This document shows positions 34,985 through 43,560 of a stretch of DNA of 64,000 bases, piece by piece. How positions within the stretch are numbered: position 1 is the first letter of the stretch; every line of letters begins with the position of its first letter. The translations under genes and the position numbers were made by a program. The stretch covers positions 1,178,001 to 1,242,000 of the forward strand of contig OY969725.1 of assembly GCA_963702195.1 (NCBI GenBank), written 5' to 3'. Below the pieces are notes generated by a model. The model saw only the letters and a list, made by a program, of their open reading frames with translations, did no database searches and was not told the DNA's origin. The stretch is from AC-56 sp963702195. Lineage in GTDB: Bacteria > Actinomycetota > Thermoleophilia > Solirubrobacterales > 70-9.

Positions 34985-35649
34985 AGAAAAATCGAGTCTA
35001 ACCAGGCCTCTTGAGTGAGATCCATCCATGCTTGCAGGCGCGCACGAAACTCGGTGTCGTGGGCACGGACTGTGATCACGCCGTACTCGCATCGCCAAGT
35101 CCGCCCTGACAGCTTGCCGCTGTTCGACTTCCGCTGAAAGCGGATCAGTTGCGGATCGACGCCCAACCCGATGCTCCAGAAGGCGACCAGATGATCCAGA
35201 TCCTGGTCGGCGTGATATTGGATCCAGTACTTGACTGGGTTCTTCGAGAAGCGGCGGATCCAGTGGTCAGCGAGGCGAGCCACCTTGGGGTCAGAGTTCG
35301 CGAGCCCAACCGTGCTTCGATCCCGCTTGGAGCCCTCGCCGATGTACATGCAGACGAAGTCGACGAACGTTGGCTCCAGGCTAAGGTCCGCGTACTGGGC
35401 CAATCCTCTTTGGTACGCCGCCTCGCGGAGTGCCTTGTGCCGTTCAACCTTCAGGCGGGCACCCTTGGCGCGAGCTCGTGCCCTGGCGGGGGAGTCGCGG
35501 TACTTGATCTCGGGGTCGGGTAGGTCCTCGATCCAGTAGTAGATCGTGGTCTTCGGGAGCGCAAGGCACTCCGCGATCTCATTCAGCGACATCCTCCGCT
35601 CGGTTCTCAGCTTCCGTGCCTTCTCCCTGATGCAGGCCGGGTAGGTCAT
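34975..35649 (-). CDS. HTH protein with a LAGLIDADG-like domain, overlapping tRNA-Pro
   Basis: 224 residues, ATG start. The N-terminal 45 residues form a helix-turn-helix (MSLNEIAECLALPKTTIYYW). A basic linker rich in Arg and Ala follows, then a region (about 92-215) resembling single-motif LAGLIDADG/homing-endonuclease folds: FVCMYIGEGSKRDR, LANSDPKVARLADHW, and a later YGVITVRAHDTEF strand. Whether it cleaves DNA or is a derived regulator is unknown. Its last codons and stop (GGG GTG TAG) are the first bases of tRNA-Pro. Eleven bases upstream of its start is the left end of the IS1595-type element, so its native promoter has probably been displaced. Confidence 0.7.
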   Translation of the reverse strand: MTYPACIREKARKLRTERRMSLNEIAECLALPKTTIYYWIEDLPDPEIKYRDSPARARARAKGARLKVERHKALREAAYQRGLAQYADLSLEPTFVDFVCMYIGEGSKRDRSTVGLANSDPKVARLADHWIRRFSKNPVKYWIQYHADQDLDHLVAFWSIGLGVDPQLIRFQRKSNSGKLSGRTWRCEYGVITVRAHDTEFRARLQAWMDLTQEAWLDSIFLGV

Positions 35650-35659
35650 ATGCGCCGAT

Positions 35660-35692
35660 CGAACACATGTGTGGGGTATCCGCTTCGCTCCA
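35660..35692. repeat. Left terminal inverted repeat of the IS
   Basis: Begins CGAACACATGTGTGGGG and runs through GGTATCCGCTTCGCTCCA. It matches the reverse complement of 36733-36765 except for four positions (two adjacent near each end of the repeat). Similarity continues weakly inward (CTAGACGCTAGAT against GTGAACGCTGTAT). Confidence 0.8.
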
Positions 35693-35699
35693 CTAGACG

Positions 35700-36709
35700 C
35701 TAGATGTGGATTTCACGTTCGGTCCCCCTGCGACCACGAGCGCCGCCGACGATCGTCTTCAGCGGCAGCGGCTCGGTAGCGGCGGCCTCTTGAAGGAGTC
35801 TGTAGAAGAGCAAGCCAGGGTGGCGCGAGTGGCGGCGATTGAAGCGAAAGGTGAACTCGTCGAGGTAGAAGTCGAGCTGGTGCGGCTGAACCGAGCCCTG
35901 GTGGGTGCCCAAGAGCCAGCGCTTTAAGAGCGCCAGGACGCGGTGGACGTGGGGCATCGAGGCAGAGGCCGGCCTGCCGGAGCGCGAGACGTTGATCGGC
36001 AGGTGCCGGTAGCCGAGCTCGGGCAGGCTCTTGTAGACGTTCCAGCCGTCGGTGCGGACCTCCGATCCGGGCTCGATCGCATCGCAGATGAACGCCTCGA
36101 GGCGGGCTTTGTCAGCGGCTCGACCCGGCTTAAGCGCACCCGGCCGGCGATCTCGCGCCGTTTTCCTTCCCGGACCTCGACCGCGACCACCACCGGCGAC
36201 TTGTCCTCGGTTTGGCGCCCCGCCATCCCGACCTCGCGCCCGCCGACGTAGCCCTCGTCGACCTCGACCAGCTCCCGAAGCAAGTCGCGGCCGGGGCGCA
36301 CCATCGCCCGCCTCAGCTTGTGCAGGTGCGCCCAGGCGGTCTCATAGGAGCCGAGGCCCATCGCCCGCTGCAATCCGAGGGCGCTCATCCCCTGCTTGGA
36401 GGCGACCAGCTGCCAGATCGCCGAAAACCAGGCCAAAACCGGGGTCCTGGTGCCGGCGAACAGGGTGCCCGCCGTGAGCGAGGTCTGGCGCCCGCAGGCG
36501 CGGCAGACCCAAAGGGAGCGCTTCGTCTTCCAGGCGTCGGCGGAGCCGCATGCCGGGCAGCGAAAGCCGTCAGGCCAGCGCAGTCGCTCGAGGTAGGCGA
36601 GGCAGGCCTCCTCGTCGCCGAAGAAGCGCTGGAACTCGGGCCAGGTGCGCGGATAGTCGTGCCCGGCCACCGGCCGGTCCTCGCGCGCGCCTCCCTCGGT
36701 GAGATCCAT
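35700..36709 (-). pseudogene. IS1595-family transposase, disrupted by a one-base frameshift
   Basis: The N-terminal part has the IS1595 zinc ribbon (CPACGSADAW and CRACGRQTS, four Cys), then GMSALGLQRAMGLGSYETAWAH-like helices and the first catalytic Asp in VEVDEGYVGG. Near 36131 the frame is lost: the original frame continues as nonsense after GRVRL, while the next frame gives the expected ADKARLEAF, the second Asp in VRTDGWN, and the third acidic residue in FYLDEFTFRFNRRH, ending at 35700. Restoring one base at the CTTAAG site gives a complete DDE transposase of normal length. The lesion looks recent, as all catalytic residues remain. No slippery heptamer typical of programmed frameshifting is visible. 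Confidence 0.85.
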
Positions 36710-36732
36710 CCAACACTAGATACAGCGTTCAC

Positions 36733-36765
36733 TGGACGGAAGCGGATACCCCACACACATGTTCG
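36733..36765. repeat. Right terminal inverted repeat of the IS
   Basis: Reverse complement reads CGAACATGTGTGTGGGG through GGTATCCGCTTCCGTCCA, matching the left end at 29 of 33 positions. It is followed by CATGAGGG, which does not match the left flank. Confidence 0.8.
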
Positions 36766-36846
36766 CATGAGGGCCGGACGGAATCCGCCGGGTTTGCTGA
36801 CCCTGCGGACGGGCACTTGTGAGCGCGATGGGAGCAAGGAGGCTGG

Positions 36847-38541
36847 ATGCCTGAGCTGATCGTCGGGCCCATGTTGCGGTACCTCGGAGAGCGGGACGCC
36901 ACCGTCTGGGTCGAGACCGACGAGTCGTGTGACGTCGAGATCCTCGAGCGCTCCGCGCGGACGTTCGGGGTCTACGGCCATCACTACGCGATCGTCGCCA
37001 TTGACGACCTCGAGCCGGGCACGACCTACGAGTACAAGGTGGCTCTCGACGGCGACGTCGTGTGGCCGGAGCCTGAGAGCGACCTTCCGCCCAGCCGTAT
37101 CCGCACATTCGACCCCGACGGGCCCTTCGACATCTCGTTCGGCTCGTGCCGCGTCGCCGTCCCGCACGAGCCGCCGTACACACTCTCGAAGAACGAGCAT
37201 CCCGATGGGAAGGAGGCGGACGCCCTTCACGTGCTGGCGCTGGAGATGCTTCGCAACCCGGAGGGCAGGTGGCCGCACCTGCTGCTGATGCTGGGCGACC
37301 AGGTCTATGCGGACGAGGGCGCGCCGAAGACGCGGGAGTTCATTCGCTCCCGGCGCGACACCTCGAAGCCGCCGGGCGAGGAGATCGCCGACTTCGAGGA
37401 GTACACGCGACTCTACTGGGAGTCGTGGCGCGAGCCCGTGGCGCGGTGGCTCTTCTCCACTGTGTCGACCTCGATGACCATCGACGACCACGACGTCCGC
37501 GACGACTGGAACATCTCGCGCTCGTGGCTCGAGGAGATGCGGGCGAAGCCCTGGTGGCACGAGCGGATCGTCGGCGCATACATGTCGTACTGGCTCTACC
37601 AGCACCTCGGGAACCTCTCGCCGCGGGAGCTGGACGAGGACGCGACCTACCGGAAGGTCCGCGAGGCCGACGGCGACGCCGGCGACATCGTCCGGGAGCA
37701 CGCGGTCGACGCCGACGAGCACCGGGACGGGGCCCGCTGGAGCTTCCATCGCGATCTCGGCCGCAACCGGGTCATCGTCATGGACTCGCGCGCCGGGCGA
37801 GTGCTCGACGAGGGGCGGCGCTCGATCTTCGACGAGCCCGAGTGGGCGTGGATCCGGGACCAGGCGGAGGGCGAGTTCGACAACCTGATCATCGCCACGT
37901 CCGACCCGTACATCCTCGCCCACGGCATGCACTATGCGGAGGCGTGGAGCGAGCGGGTCTGCGACGGAGCGTGGGGATCACTCGCCGCGAAGGGAATGGA
38001 GAAGCTGCGGCGCTCCGTGGACCTGGATCACTGGGCCGCCTTCCACGTCTCCTTTCACCGTGTGGCCCGGCTGCTGCGGGAGCTGGGGTCGGGCGAGCGC
38101 GGCACGCCGCCGGGCTCGATCGTCCTCGTCTCCGGCGACGTCCACCACGCGTACCTGTGCGAGATCGGCTTTCCGCGCGGCTCGGGAGTCCAGAGCCACG
38201 TGTATCAGGCAGTGTGCTCGCCGTTCCGCAACCCCCTGGACGCGAGCGAGCAGCGCAAGGCCAAGATCGCGTGGTCGCGCCCGGTGTGGGCGCTCACTCG
38301 GGGGCTGGCGCGCGCGGCGGGCGCTCGCGATCCCGAGATTCAGTGGCGCCCCGTCGACGGCCCCTACTTCGACAACCAGGTCGCGAGCGTGACTCTCGAG
38401 GGCAGGGCATCGCGGCTGAAGCTCGAGAAGACGAAGCCGGGCAAACCCGAGGAGAGCCGTCTCGAGATCACCTTCGAGCGCGAGCTCGCGCCCGCGCGAC
38501 CGGCGCGGCGGTCGGAGCGGGTGCCGACCGCCTTATCCTGA
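36847..38541 (+). CDS. PhoD-like metallophosphatase
   Basis: 564 residues, ATG start, AGGAGG upstream. N-terminal fibronectin-like domain (about 1-90: LEPGTTYEYKVALDG), then the PhoD catalytic domain: FDISFGSC, HLLLMLGDQVYADEG (metal-binding Asp), STSMTIDDHDVRDDWN (the TxDDHD motif), LIIATSDPYI and LVSGDVHHAYLCEI (His-rich metal motif). Hydrolyses phosphomono- or diesters using metal ions. Unlike most PhoD proteins it has no Tat signal peptide, so it is probably cytoplasmic. It starts 81 bases beyond the IS end and ends 7 bases before tRNA-Arg. Confidence 0.88.
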   Translation: MPELIVGPMLRYLGERDATVWVETDESCDVEILERSARTFGVYGHHYAIVAIDDLEPGTTYEYKVALDGDVVWPEPESDLPPSRIRTFDPDGPFDISFGSCRVAVPHEPPYTLSKNEHPDGKEADALHVLALEMLRNPEGRWPHLLLMLGDQVYADEGAPKTREFIRSRRDTSKPPGEEIADFEEYTRLYWESWREPVARWLFSTVSTSMTIDDHDVRDDWNISRSWLEEMRAKPWWHERIVGAYMSYWLYQHLGNLSPRELDEDATYRKVREADGDAGDIVREHAVDADEHRDGARWSFHRDLGRNRVIVMDSRAGRVLDEGRRSIFDEPEWAWIRDQAEGEFDNLIIATSDPYILAHGMHYAEAWSERVCDGAWGSLAAKGMEKLRRSVDLDHWAAFHVSFHRVARLLRELGSGERGTPPGSIVLVSGDVHHAYLCEIGFPRGSGVQSHVYQAVCSPFRNPLDASEQRKAKIAWSRPVWALTRGLARAAGARDPEIQWRPVDGPYFDNQVASVTLEGRASRLKLEKTKPGKPEESRLEITFERELAPARPARRSERVPTALS

Positions 38542-38548
38542 TCCCCGG

Positions 38549-38622
38549 GCCCCCGTAGCTCAGCTGGATAGAGCGGCTGCCTTCTAAGCAGCAGGCCGGA
38601 GGTTCGAGTCCTCCCGGGGGTG
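38549..38622 (+). tRNA. tRNA-Arg (UCU)
   Basis: A 74-base cloverleaf. Acceptor GCCCCCG/CGGGGGT (the end pair is G-U), D stem GCTC/GAGC, anticodon stem GCTGC/GCAGC with loop CTTCTAA giving anticodon TCT, and T arm GGAGG-TTCGAGT-CCTCC. Discriminator G; CCA not encoded. Confidence 0.95.
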
Positions 38623-38728
38623 TTGTAGGCGGACGGCCCGCGCCAGCAAGCGGCGGACTCTGCCGGGAATCGGGTTGCAAGCGAACGTGGGGCATCAAGG
38701 CCGAGGCGTCGCCTGCCGATGGGGTCTG

Positions 38729-41497
38729 ATGCAGATGGCGAAATCCCGGGCGCCGACTTTCCGCGGACTTCCCGTTCGCGCGCGTATCTACATTCCCGCG
38801 GTCACCGGGTTGGCCGCGGGCGCGGTCGTGGCCGCCCAGGCTCTGATCGTCGGGCCGCCGCTCGACGTCGCGCTGCTCGCCATCGCCATCGTCCTCTGCG
38901 CCGTCGGCAACCTGTTCGAGGTCTTTGCGCCCGCGAACTTCTCGTTCCAGCCCAACCTCGTCGTCTTCCTCGCCGCTTCGCTTCTGCTGCCGCCCTGGGC
39001 GATCGCGATCCTGGCTGTGGCCAGCTTCGTGCCGGGGTGGTTCGTGCACCGCTTCCCCTGGTACATGGTCGCCTTCAACATCGGGAACTACACGCTCGCC
39101 GGGGTCGCGGCCCACGCGATCGTCCATGCGCAGGGGGCATTCGGAAGCAATTGGTCGCCGAACTTGGAGAGCGCGCTGGCCCTCGGGGCAGCCGCGATCG
39201 CGTTCGTTCTCGTCAACCACGCCCTGATCGTCCTGGTCGTGACGCTGGCCCGGGGCCGCTCCGTGCGGCGCAGCATCGACGACATGGTCGGCTGCCTGCC
39301 AATCGACACCGCGCTCGCCCTGACCGGCGCCTGCTTCGCGGCGCTCTGGGCCTTCACACCTCCGCTGGCGCTGCTCGCCGCTGGACCGATGGTGCTCATC
39401 TATCGCGCGCTCTGGGTCCCGCTGCTCGAGCACAAGTCGCGCACCGACCCCAAGACCGGCCTCTTCAACTCCGAGTACCTCGGCAAGGAGCTCGAGGATG
39501 CGCTCCGGGACGCGAGCCGCAACGGCTCGCGCCTCTCGATCGTGATGATCGACCTGGACCAGCTCCGCATGATCAACAACCGCCACGGCCATCTCGCCGG
39601 CGACCACGTCATCAGAGCCGTCGCCGAGGTCGTCTCCGAGAGCGCCGGAGGCGGCGAGGGACTCGCCGCCCGCTTCGGCGGCGACGAGCTGTGCCTGCTG
39701 CTGCGCGAGACCTCGCTGGACCGCGCCCGCGAGGTTGCGGACGACCTTCGGGCCCGCATCGCGCAGATCGAGGTGCCGGTCGAGGGCGGGGATGGCATGG
39801 TGATCACTGCGAGCACCGGCGTGGCCGTCTATCCCGATCACGCGGAGACCGCCGACGGCCTACTGCGCGCCGCCGATGCCGCCGTCTATGACGCCAAGCT
39901 CGGCGGCCGCAACCGCACGCGGACCGCGCTCCCGCCGGCGGTCCAGCGCGCGCTGGCGCTCGACGCGCCCGAGCGGACGCCGCCGGAGCCACCCGCGCTG
40001 TTCGGTGCGGCGCCCGCGCCCGAGTTGAACGGGGGCCCTCCCGCGGAGACGGCCGAGCGGGATGCCGCCGAGCCTGGGGCGACGGAGCGTCGCCTCGGCC
40101 TCTCGGTCTACGTCGGCATGCTCTGCGCGGCCACCGCCCTCATCGCCGGGCTGTCCAGCTACGCGGCGATCCCCGACCTGCCCTGGCTCTTCGCCGGCCT
40201 GATCGTCTCCGTCGTCCTCCTCGACGCCGTGCGCATCGATGTCTTCGAGCGGGCGAATCTCTCTCCTGCGGCGGTGCCCGCACTCGCTCTGGCGTTCTTC
40301 TACGGGCCCATCGGACCGATCGCCGCGGAGGCGATGATCGCCCTCGGCCGGATCGTCCGCCGCGACCCCGTGCTCAAGTGGGCCTTCGACTTCGGCGCCC
40401 TGTCCCTGGCGGGTGCGGCCGCGGCGGCGACGTTCGACGCCTTCCCGGGGGTCGGGACCAGCGCGCCGTTGCTGGCCGTGGCGGTGCTCGCCGGCGCGGT
40501 CTATTACATCGTCAACTCCGCGCTGCTCGCCGTGGTCATGGGTCTCGCGGAGGGTCGCGGTCCGCTCTCCGTATGGCGCGAGCGTCTCGCGTGGATGGCA
40601 CCCCACTATCTGGTGTTCGGCCTCCTCGCGGGCACCTTCGTCATCGCCGAGGACTATCTCTGGCTGTACACGTTCGCCATCTTCGGGTTCCCGGTCGTGA
40701 CCCTGTGGATCGCGGAGAAGCAGTACCTGGATCGCTCGCGCGCCAACGTGACCGAGCTGCGCGAGGCGAACGACGAGCTGAAGACGGCCAACACCCGCAT
40801 GCGCCGCCTGCTGGAGGACAACCAGCAGCTGCTGCGCCGGATGCACCGCTCCTACCTATCGACGATCACGTCGCTCGCCCGGGCCGTTGAGGCAAAGGAC
40901 CCGTACACGAGCGGCCACACGGAGCGGGTGGCGGGCATCGCGGTCGTCCTGGCCGAGGAGCTCGGCTTCGACGAGACGCAGCTGCAGGCGATCGAGGTGG
41001 GGGCGATCATCCACGACATCGGCAAGGTGGGGATCGCCGACGAGATCCTCCTCAAGCCCGGCCCGCTCGACCCGGAGGAGACGCGGGAGATGCGAAAGCA
41101 CCCTGAGCTCTCGAGCTACATCGTCGCCGACCTCGAGCTGCCTCCGGTCGTCAAGCAGATGGCCCGCAGCCACCACGAGCGCTATGACGGCGCCGGCTAT
41201 CCGGACGGACTCGCCGGTGAGGAGATCCCGCTCGCCGGGCGCATCCTCTCGGTTGCCGACGCGCTGGATGCCATGACCAGCGACCGCCCGTACAGGAAGG
41301 CCATGTCGCTCGAGGCCGCCCGTGCGGAGATTCAGGGGATGTCCGGGACGCAGTTCTGCCCCCGGGTGGTCGCTGCCCTGATCGACGCCCTCGACCGCCG
41401 GCCCGATCTGCGCGCGACCTTTCCCGACGCCGCACCCAGTGCCGCCGAGCCGGCGCCGCACGCGGCCCTGGTCGATCCGCCTCGAACATTCGTTTAG
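38729..41497 (+). CDS. Membrane GGDEF + HD-GYP c-di-GMP protein with a duplicated sensor module
   Basis: 922 residues from the ATG at 38729 (another ATG six bases later; the frame is open further upstream). Order: membrane module A (about 10-245); GGDEF domain (about 250-405) with DLDQLRMINNRHGHLAGD and the active-site variant RFGGDEL; a Pro/Ala linker; membrane module B (about 440-660); a coiled-coil (ELREANDELKTANTRMRRLL); and an HD-GYP phosphodiesterase (about 700-890) with GHTERVAG, HDIGKVGIAD, RSHHERYDGAGYPDGL and ADALDAMTSDRPYR. It could both make and degrade c-di-GMP. Modules A and B share helices (FEVFAPANFSF with DVFERANLSP; LVNHALIVLVV with IVNSALLAVVM), indicating internal duplication. 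Ligand unknown. Confidence 0.87.
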   Translation: MQMAKSRAPTFRGLPVRARIYIPAVTGLAAGAVVAAQALIVGPPLDVALLAIAIVLCAVGNLFEVFAPANFSFQPNLVVFLAASLLLPPWAIAILAVASFVPGWFVHRFPWYMVAFNIGNYTLAGVAAHAIVHAQGAFGSNWSPNLESALALGAAAIAFVLVNHALIVLVVTLARGRSVRRSIDDMVGCLPIDTALALTGACFAALWAFTPPLALLAAGPMVLIYRALWVPLLEHKSRTDPKTGLFNSEYLGKELEDALRDASRNGSRLSIVMIDLDQLRMINNRHGHLAGDHVIRAVAEVVSESAGGGEGLAARFGGDELCLLLRETSLDRAREVADDLRARIAQIEVPVEGGDGMVITASTGVAVYPDHAETADGLLRAADAAVYDAKLGGRNRTRTALPPAVQRALALDAPERTPPEPPALFGAAPAPELNGGPPAETAERDAAEPGATERRLGLSVYVGMLCAATALIAGLSSYAAIPDLPWLFAGLIVSVVLLDAVRIDVFERANLSPAAVPALALAFFYGPIGPIAAEAMIALGRIVRRDPVLKWAFDFGALSLAGAAAAATFDAFPGVGTSAPLLAVAVLAGAVYYIVNSALLAVVMGLAEGRGPLSVWRERLAWMAPHYLVFGLLAGTFVIAEDYLWLYTFAIFGFPVVTLWIAEKQYLDRSRANVTELREANDELKTANTRMRRLLEDNQQLLRRMHRSYLSTITSLARAVEAKDPYTSGHTERVAGIAVVLAEELGFDETQLQAIEVGAIIHDIGKVGIADEILLKPGPLDPEETREMRKHPELSSYIVADLELPPVVKQMARSHHERYDGAGYPDGLAGEEIPLAGRILSVADALDAMTSDRPYRKAMSLEAARAEIQGMSGTQFCPRVVAALIDALDRRPDLRATFPDAAPSAAEPAPHAALVDPPRTFV

Positions 41498-41568
41498 TTG
41501 CCCTCAAGATCGGGTCGGGAGGCACCGATAATCGAGACAAGCCCACCACGGATAGGTCGGAGTCGCTT

Positions 41569-43416
41569 GTGAGATTGACTTTGGTCCGGTACGGAAGCTG
41601 GAGATGGATGGTCGCGGCAGCCCTCGCCGCCGCACTCACCGTCGCGACCCTGGTCAGCATCCGCGCCGGGGGTCCGAGCGGCCCGCTCGACATCGGCCAG
41701 CCGGGAACGCCACCAAGCTCCGCGGCGGCCTCGCCGCTCCAGCGGCTCGCCGCGGATCACCCGGCCAAGCGCGTCGAGGTAATCCTCCAGCTCCGTTCGG
41801 GCACGGGACCCGCGGCGGGACGAAGCCTGGTGCGGTCGGCCGGCGGCACCGTCATCCGCTCGCTGCCGATAATCGACGGCATGGGGGCGCGTCTGGCGGC
41901 CGCGAAGGCGCAGCACCTGGCAAGCAGCCCAGGCGTCCGCGCCATCTCGCTCAACGCGAAGGTGCACTCGGAGGGCTTCCGATTCGGTCGCCGCATCGAC
42001 GGCGACGGCGTCGACGACTCGCGTCTGGCCTCCTCCTATGACCGGTCGGTTCACGCGGACACCGCCTGGAGAATGGGCGCGACGGGCGACGGCGTCGGCG
42101 TCGCGGTCGTCGATACCGGCATCCAGGGCAACCTTCCGGACTTCTCGGTCTCCCGGCGCGACTCCACCTCGCGCGTGATCGCGTCGGCCGTGGCCAACCC
42201 CGGCGCGAGCACCGCCGCCGACACCCTCGGGCACGGCACGCACGTCGCGGGGTTGATCGCCGGGGATGGGACCAACCGGCAGGTCAGGGATCCCCTCTAC
42301 GGTCGGTACATCGGCGTTGCGCCCGATGCCAACCTGATCAGCGTCAAGGTGGCCGACGACCAGGGCGGCGCCACCGTGCTGGACGTGATCGACGGACTCC
42401 AGTTCGTCGTGGACCACGAGTCCGACTACGGCATCCGGGTCGTCAACCTGTCGCTCAAGTCCAGCTCGTCCGAGTCCTACCGAACCGATCCGCTGGACGC
42501 CGCCGTCGAGGCAGCCTGGAACAGCGGCATCGTGGTCGTGACGGCCGCCGGCAACCTCGGCGAGGCTCCCGACGCGGTGTCCTACGCGCCCGGGAACGAC
42601 CCGTACGTGATCACCGTCGGCGCGGTCGACGATCGCGGGACCAGGGGCATCGGCGACGACCTGCTGACCTCTTGGTCGAGCCGTGGCACGACCCAGGACG
42701 GCTTCGCGAAGCCCGACCTCGTCGCGCCGGGCGCCCACCTCGTGTCGACCATCCCGCCCGGATCCGACTACACGCAGCTCTGCCCGAGCTGCATCACCGA
42801 CCGGGCGTACTTCAAGGTGGGGGGGACGTCGATGGCCGCCGCCGTGGTGTCGGGCGGTGTCGCGGACATGCTCGAAGCCCATCCGAGCTGGAGTCCGAAC
42901 CAGGTCAAGGCCCAGCTGGTGAAGCGCACGCGCTCCGTGGAGGATTACCACGGCTACTCGGTGAACGGCTGGGGCCACAGGGTCAACCGCAACCACGACT
43001 CCGTGCCGAACAGCGAGCTGGCGCTCGATCGGGCGCTCTTCCTGCCGAGCGCGGGCGCGGCCAACTCGGGCCTGACCCCGAACGACCTGATCGACCCGGC
43101 GACCGGCCAGATCGACTACAGCCGCGCGAGCTGGAGCCGCGCGAGCTGGTCCGATGCCGCCGACCCGCTGCGCGCCAGCTGGTCGCGGGCGAGCTGGAGC
43201 CGGGCGAGCTGGTCGCGGGCGAGTTGGAGCGCCACGCCAGAGTCCTGCACGGACTTCGAGCGCGCGAGCTGGAGCCGCGCGAGCTGGTCCTCGGACGACA
43301 TCACCTGGGCGAAGGACCAGTGCGCGAGCCTCCTCTCGAAGATCGACCCGTCGAGGGCGAGCTGGAGCCGCGCGAGCTGGTCCCGGGCCTCCTGGTCCAC
43401 CAGCTTCGACAAGTAG
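41569..43416 (+). CDS. Secreted subtilisin-family (S8) serine protease with RASWS-repeat tail
   Basis: 615 residues, GTG start. A membrane/signal segment (15-33) is followed by a propeptide-like region (about 55-130, I9-type), then the S8 catalytic domain with Asp in VAVVDTGIQG, His in GHGTHVAGLIAG, oxyanion Asn in AAGNLGEAPD and nucleophile Ser in GTSMAAAVVSGG. All triad members are present, so it should be active outside the membrane. The C-terminal 100 residues contain eleven copies of the pentapeptide RASWS in three blocks, with interruptions containing two cysteines (CTDF and CASL). The tail may mediate cell-wall or self-association; that is inference. Confidence 0.88.
   Translation: MRLTLVRYGSWRWMVAAALAAALTVATLVSIRAGGPSGPLDIGQPGTPPSSAAASPLQRLAADHPAKRVEVILQLRSGTGPAAGRSLVRSAGGTVIRSLPIIDGMGARLAAAKAQHLASSPGVRAISLNAKVHSEGFRFGRRIDGDGVDDSRLASSYDRSVHADTAWRMGATGDGVGVAVVDTGIQGNLPDFSVSRRDSTSRVIASAVANPGASTAADTLGHGTHVAGLIAGDGTNRQVRDPLYGRYIGVAPDANLISVKVADDQGGATVLDVIDGLQFVVDHESDYGIRVVNLSLKSSSSESYRTDPLDAAVEAAWNSGIVVVTAAGNLGEAPDAVSYAPGNDPYVITVGAVDDRGTRGIGDDLLTSWSSRGTTQDGFAKPDLVAPGAHLVSTIPPGSDYTQLCPSCITDRAYFKVGGTSMAAAVVSGGVADMLEAHPSWSPNQVKAQLVKRTRSVEDYHGYSVNGWGHRVNRNHDSVPNSELALDRALFLPSAGAANSGLTPNDLIDPATGQIDYSRASWSRASWSDAADPLRASWSRASWSRASWSRASWSATPESCTDFERASWSRASWSSDDITWAKDQCASLLSKIDPSRASWSRASWSRASWSTSFDK
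43123..43398 (+). repeat. 15-base coding repeats encoding RASWS
   Basis: Near-identical 15-base units such as CGCGCGAGCTGGAGC encode eleven RASWS pentapeptides in blocks of 2, 4, 2 and 3. Synonymous variation (AGC/TCG/TCC for Ser) shows that the peptide is selected rather than just the DNA. Confidence 0.9.
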
Positions 43417-43445
43417 CCTCGCCGTAGGTACATTGGAGAGCGCGC

Positions 43446-43519
43446 GGTGAGCGTAGCTCAGCTGGTAGAGCTCCTGGTTGTGGTCCAGGTGGCCGCGGGT
43501 TCGAGTCCCGTCGCTCACC
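43446..43519 (+). tRNA. tRNA-His (GUG)
   Basis: Acceptor GTGAGCG/CGCTCAC with an extra 5' G (43446) opposite discriminator C, the hallmark of tRNA-His. D stem GCTC/GAGC; anticodon stem CCTGG/CCAGG with loop TTGTGGT, anticodon GTG; T arm CGGG-TTCGAGT-CCCG. CCA not encoded. It lies 29 bases after the protease gene. Confidence 0.94.
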
Positions 43520-43560
43520 CCTCTGTAACCGCTCGGGATAGCGGCGCGCAAACGCCTCGG

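Larger units (their letters stand above)
35660..36765 (-). mobile_element. IS1595-family insertion sequence
   Basis: An element of about 1.1 kb bounded by imperfect inverted repeats of 33 bases (29 match) at 35660-35692 and 36733-36765, carrying one frameshifted transposase. The core GGGGTATCC near each end is of the IS1595 type. I looked for an eight-base target duplication and found none, so either the ends are set slightly differently or the flanks have diverged. Confidence 0.8.

Noticed and set aside
35700..36709. Programmed frameshifting in the IS1595 transposase
   Set aside because: No slippery heptamer or downstream structure is visible at the frame change; the family normally uses one frame.
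35640..36775. Eight-base target-site duplication at the IS ends
   Set aside because: Flanks GCGCCGAT and CATGAGGG do not match, nor do shifted versions.
39860..40846. Minus-strand ORF of 328 codons inside the GGDEF/HD-GYP gene
   Set aside because: Charged low-complexity shadow of the plus-strand gene; no motif or ribosome-binding site.
43123..43398. CRISPR-like or non-coding tandem array
   Set aside because: Units are 15 bases, in frame, without spacers, and vary synonymously; it is protein repeat coding.
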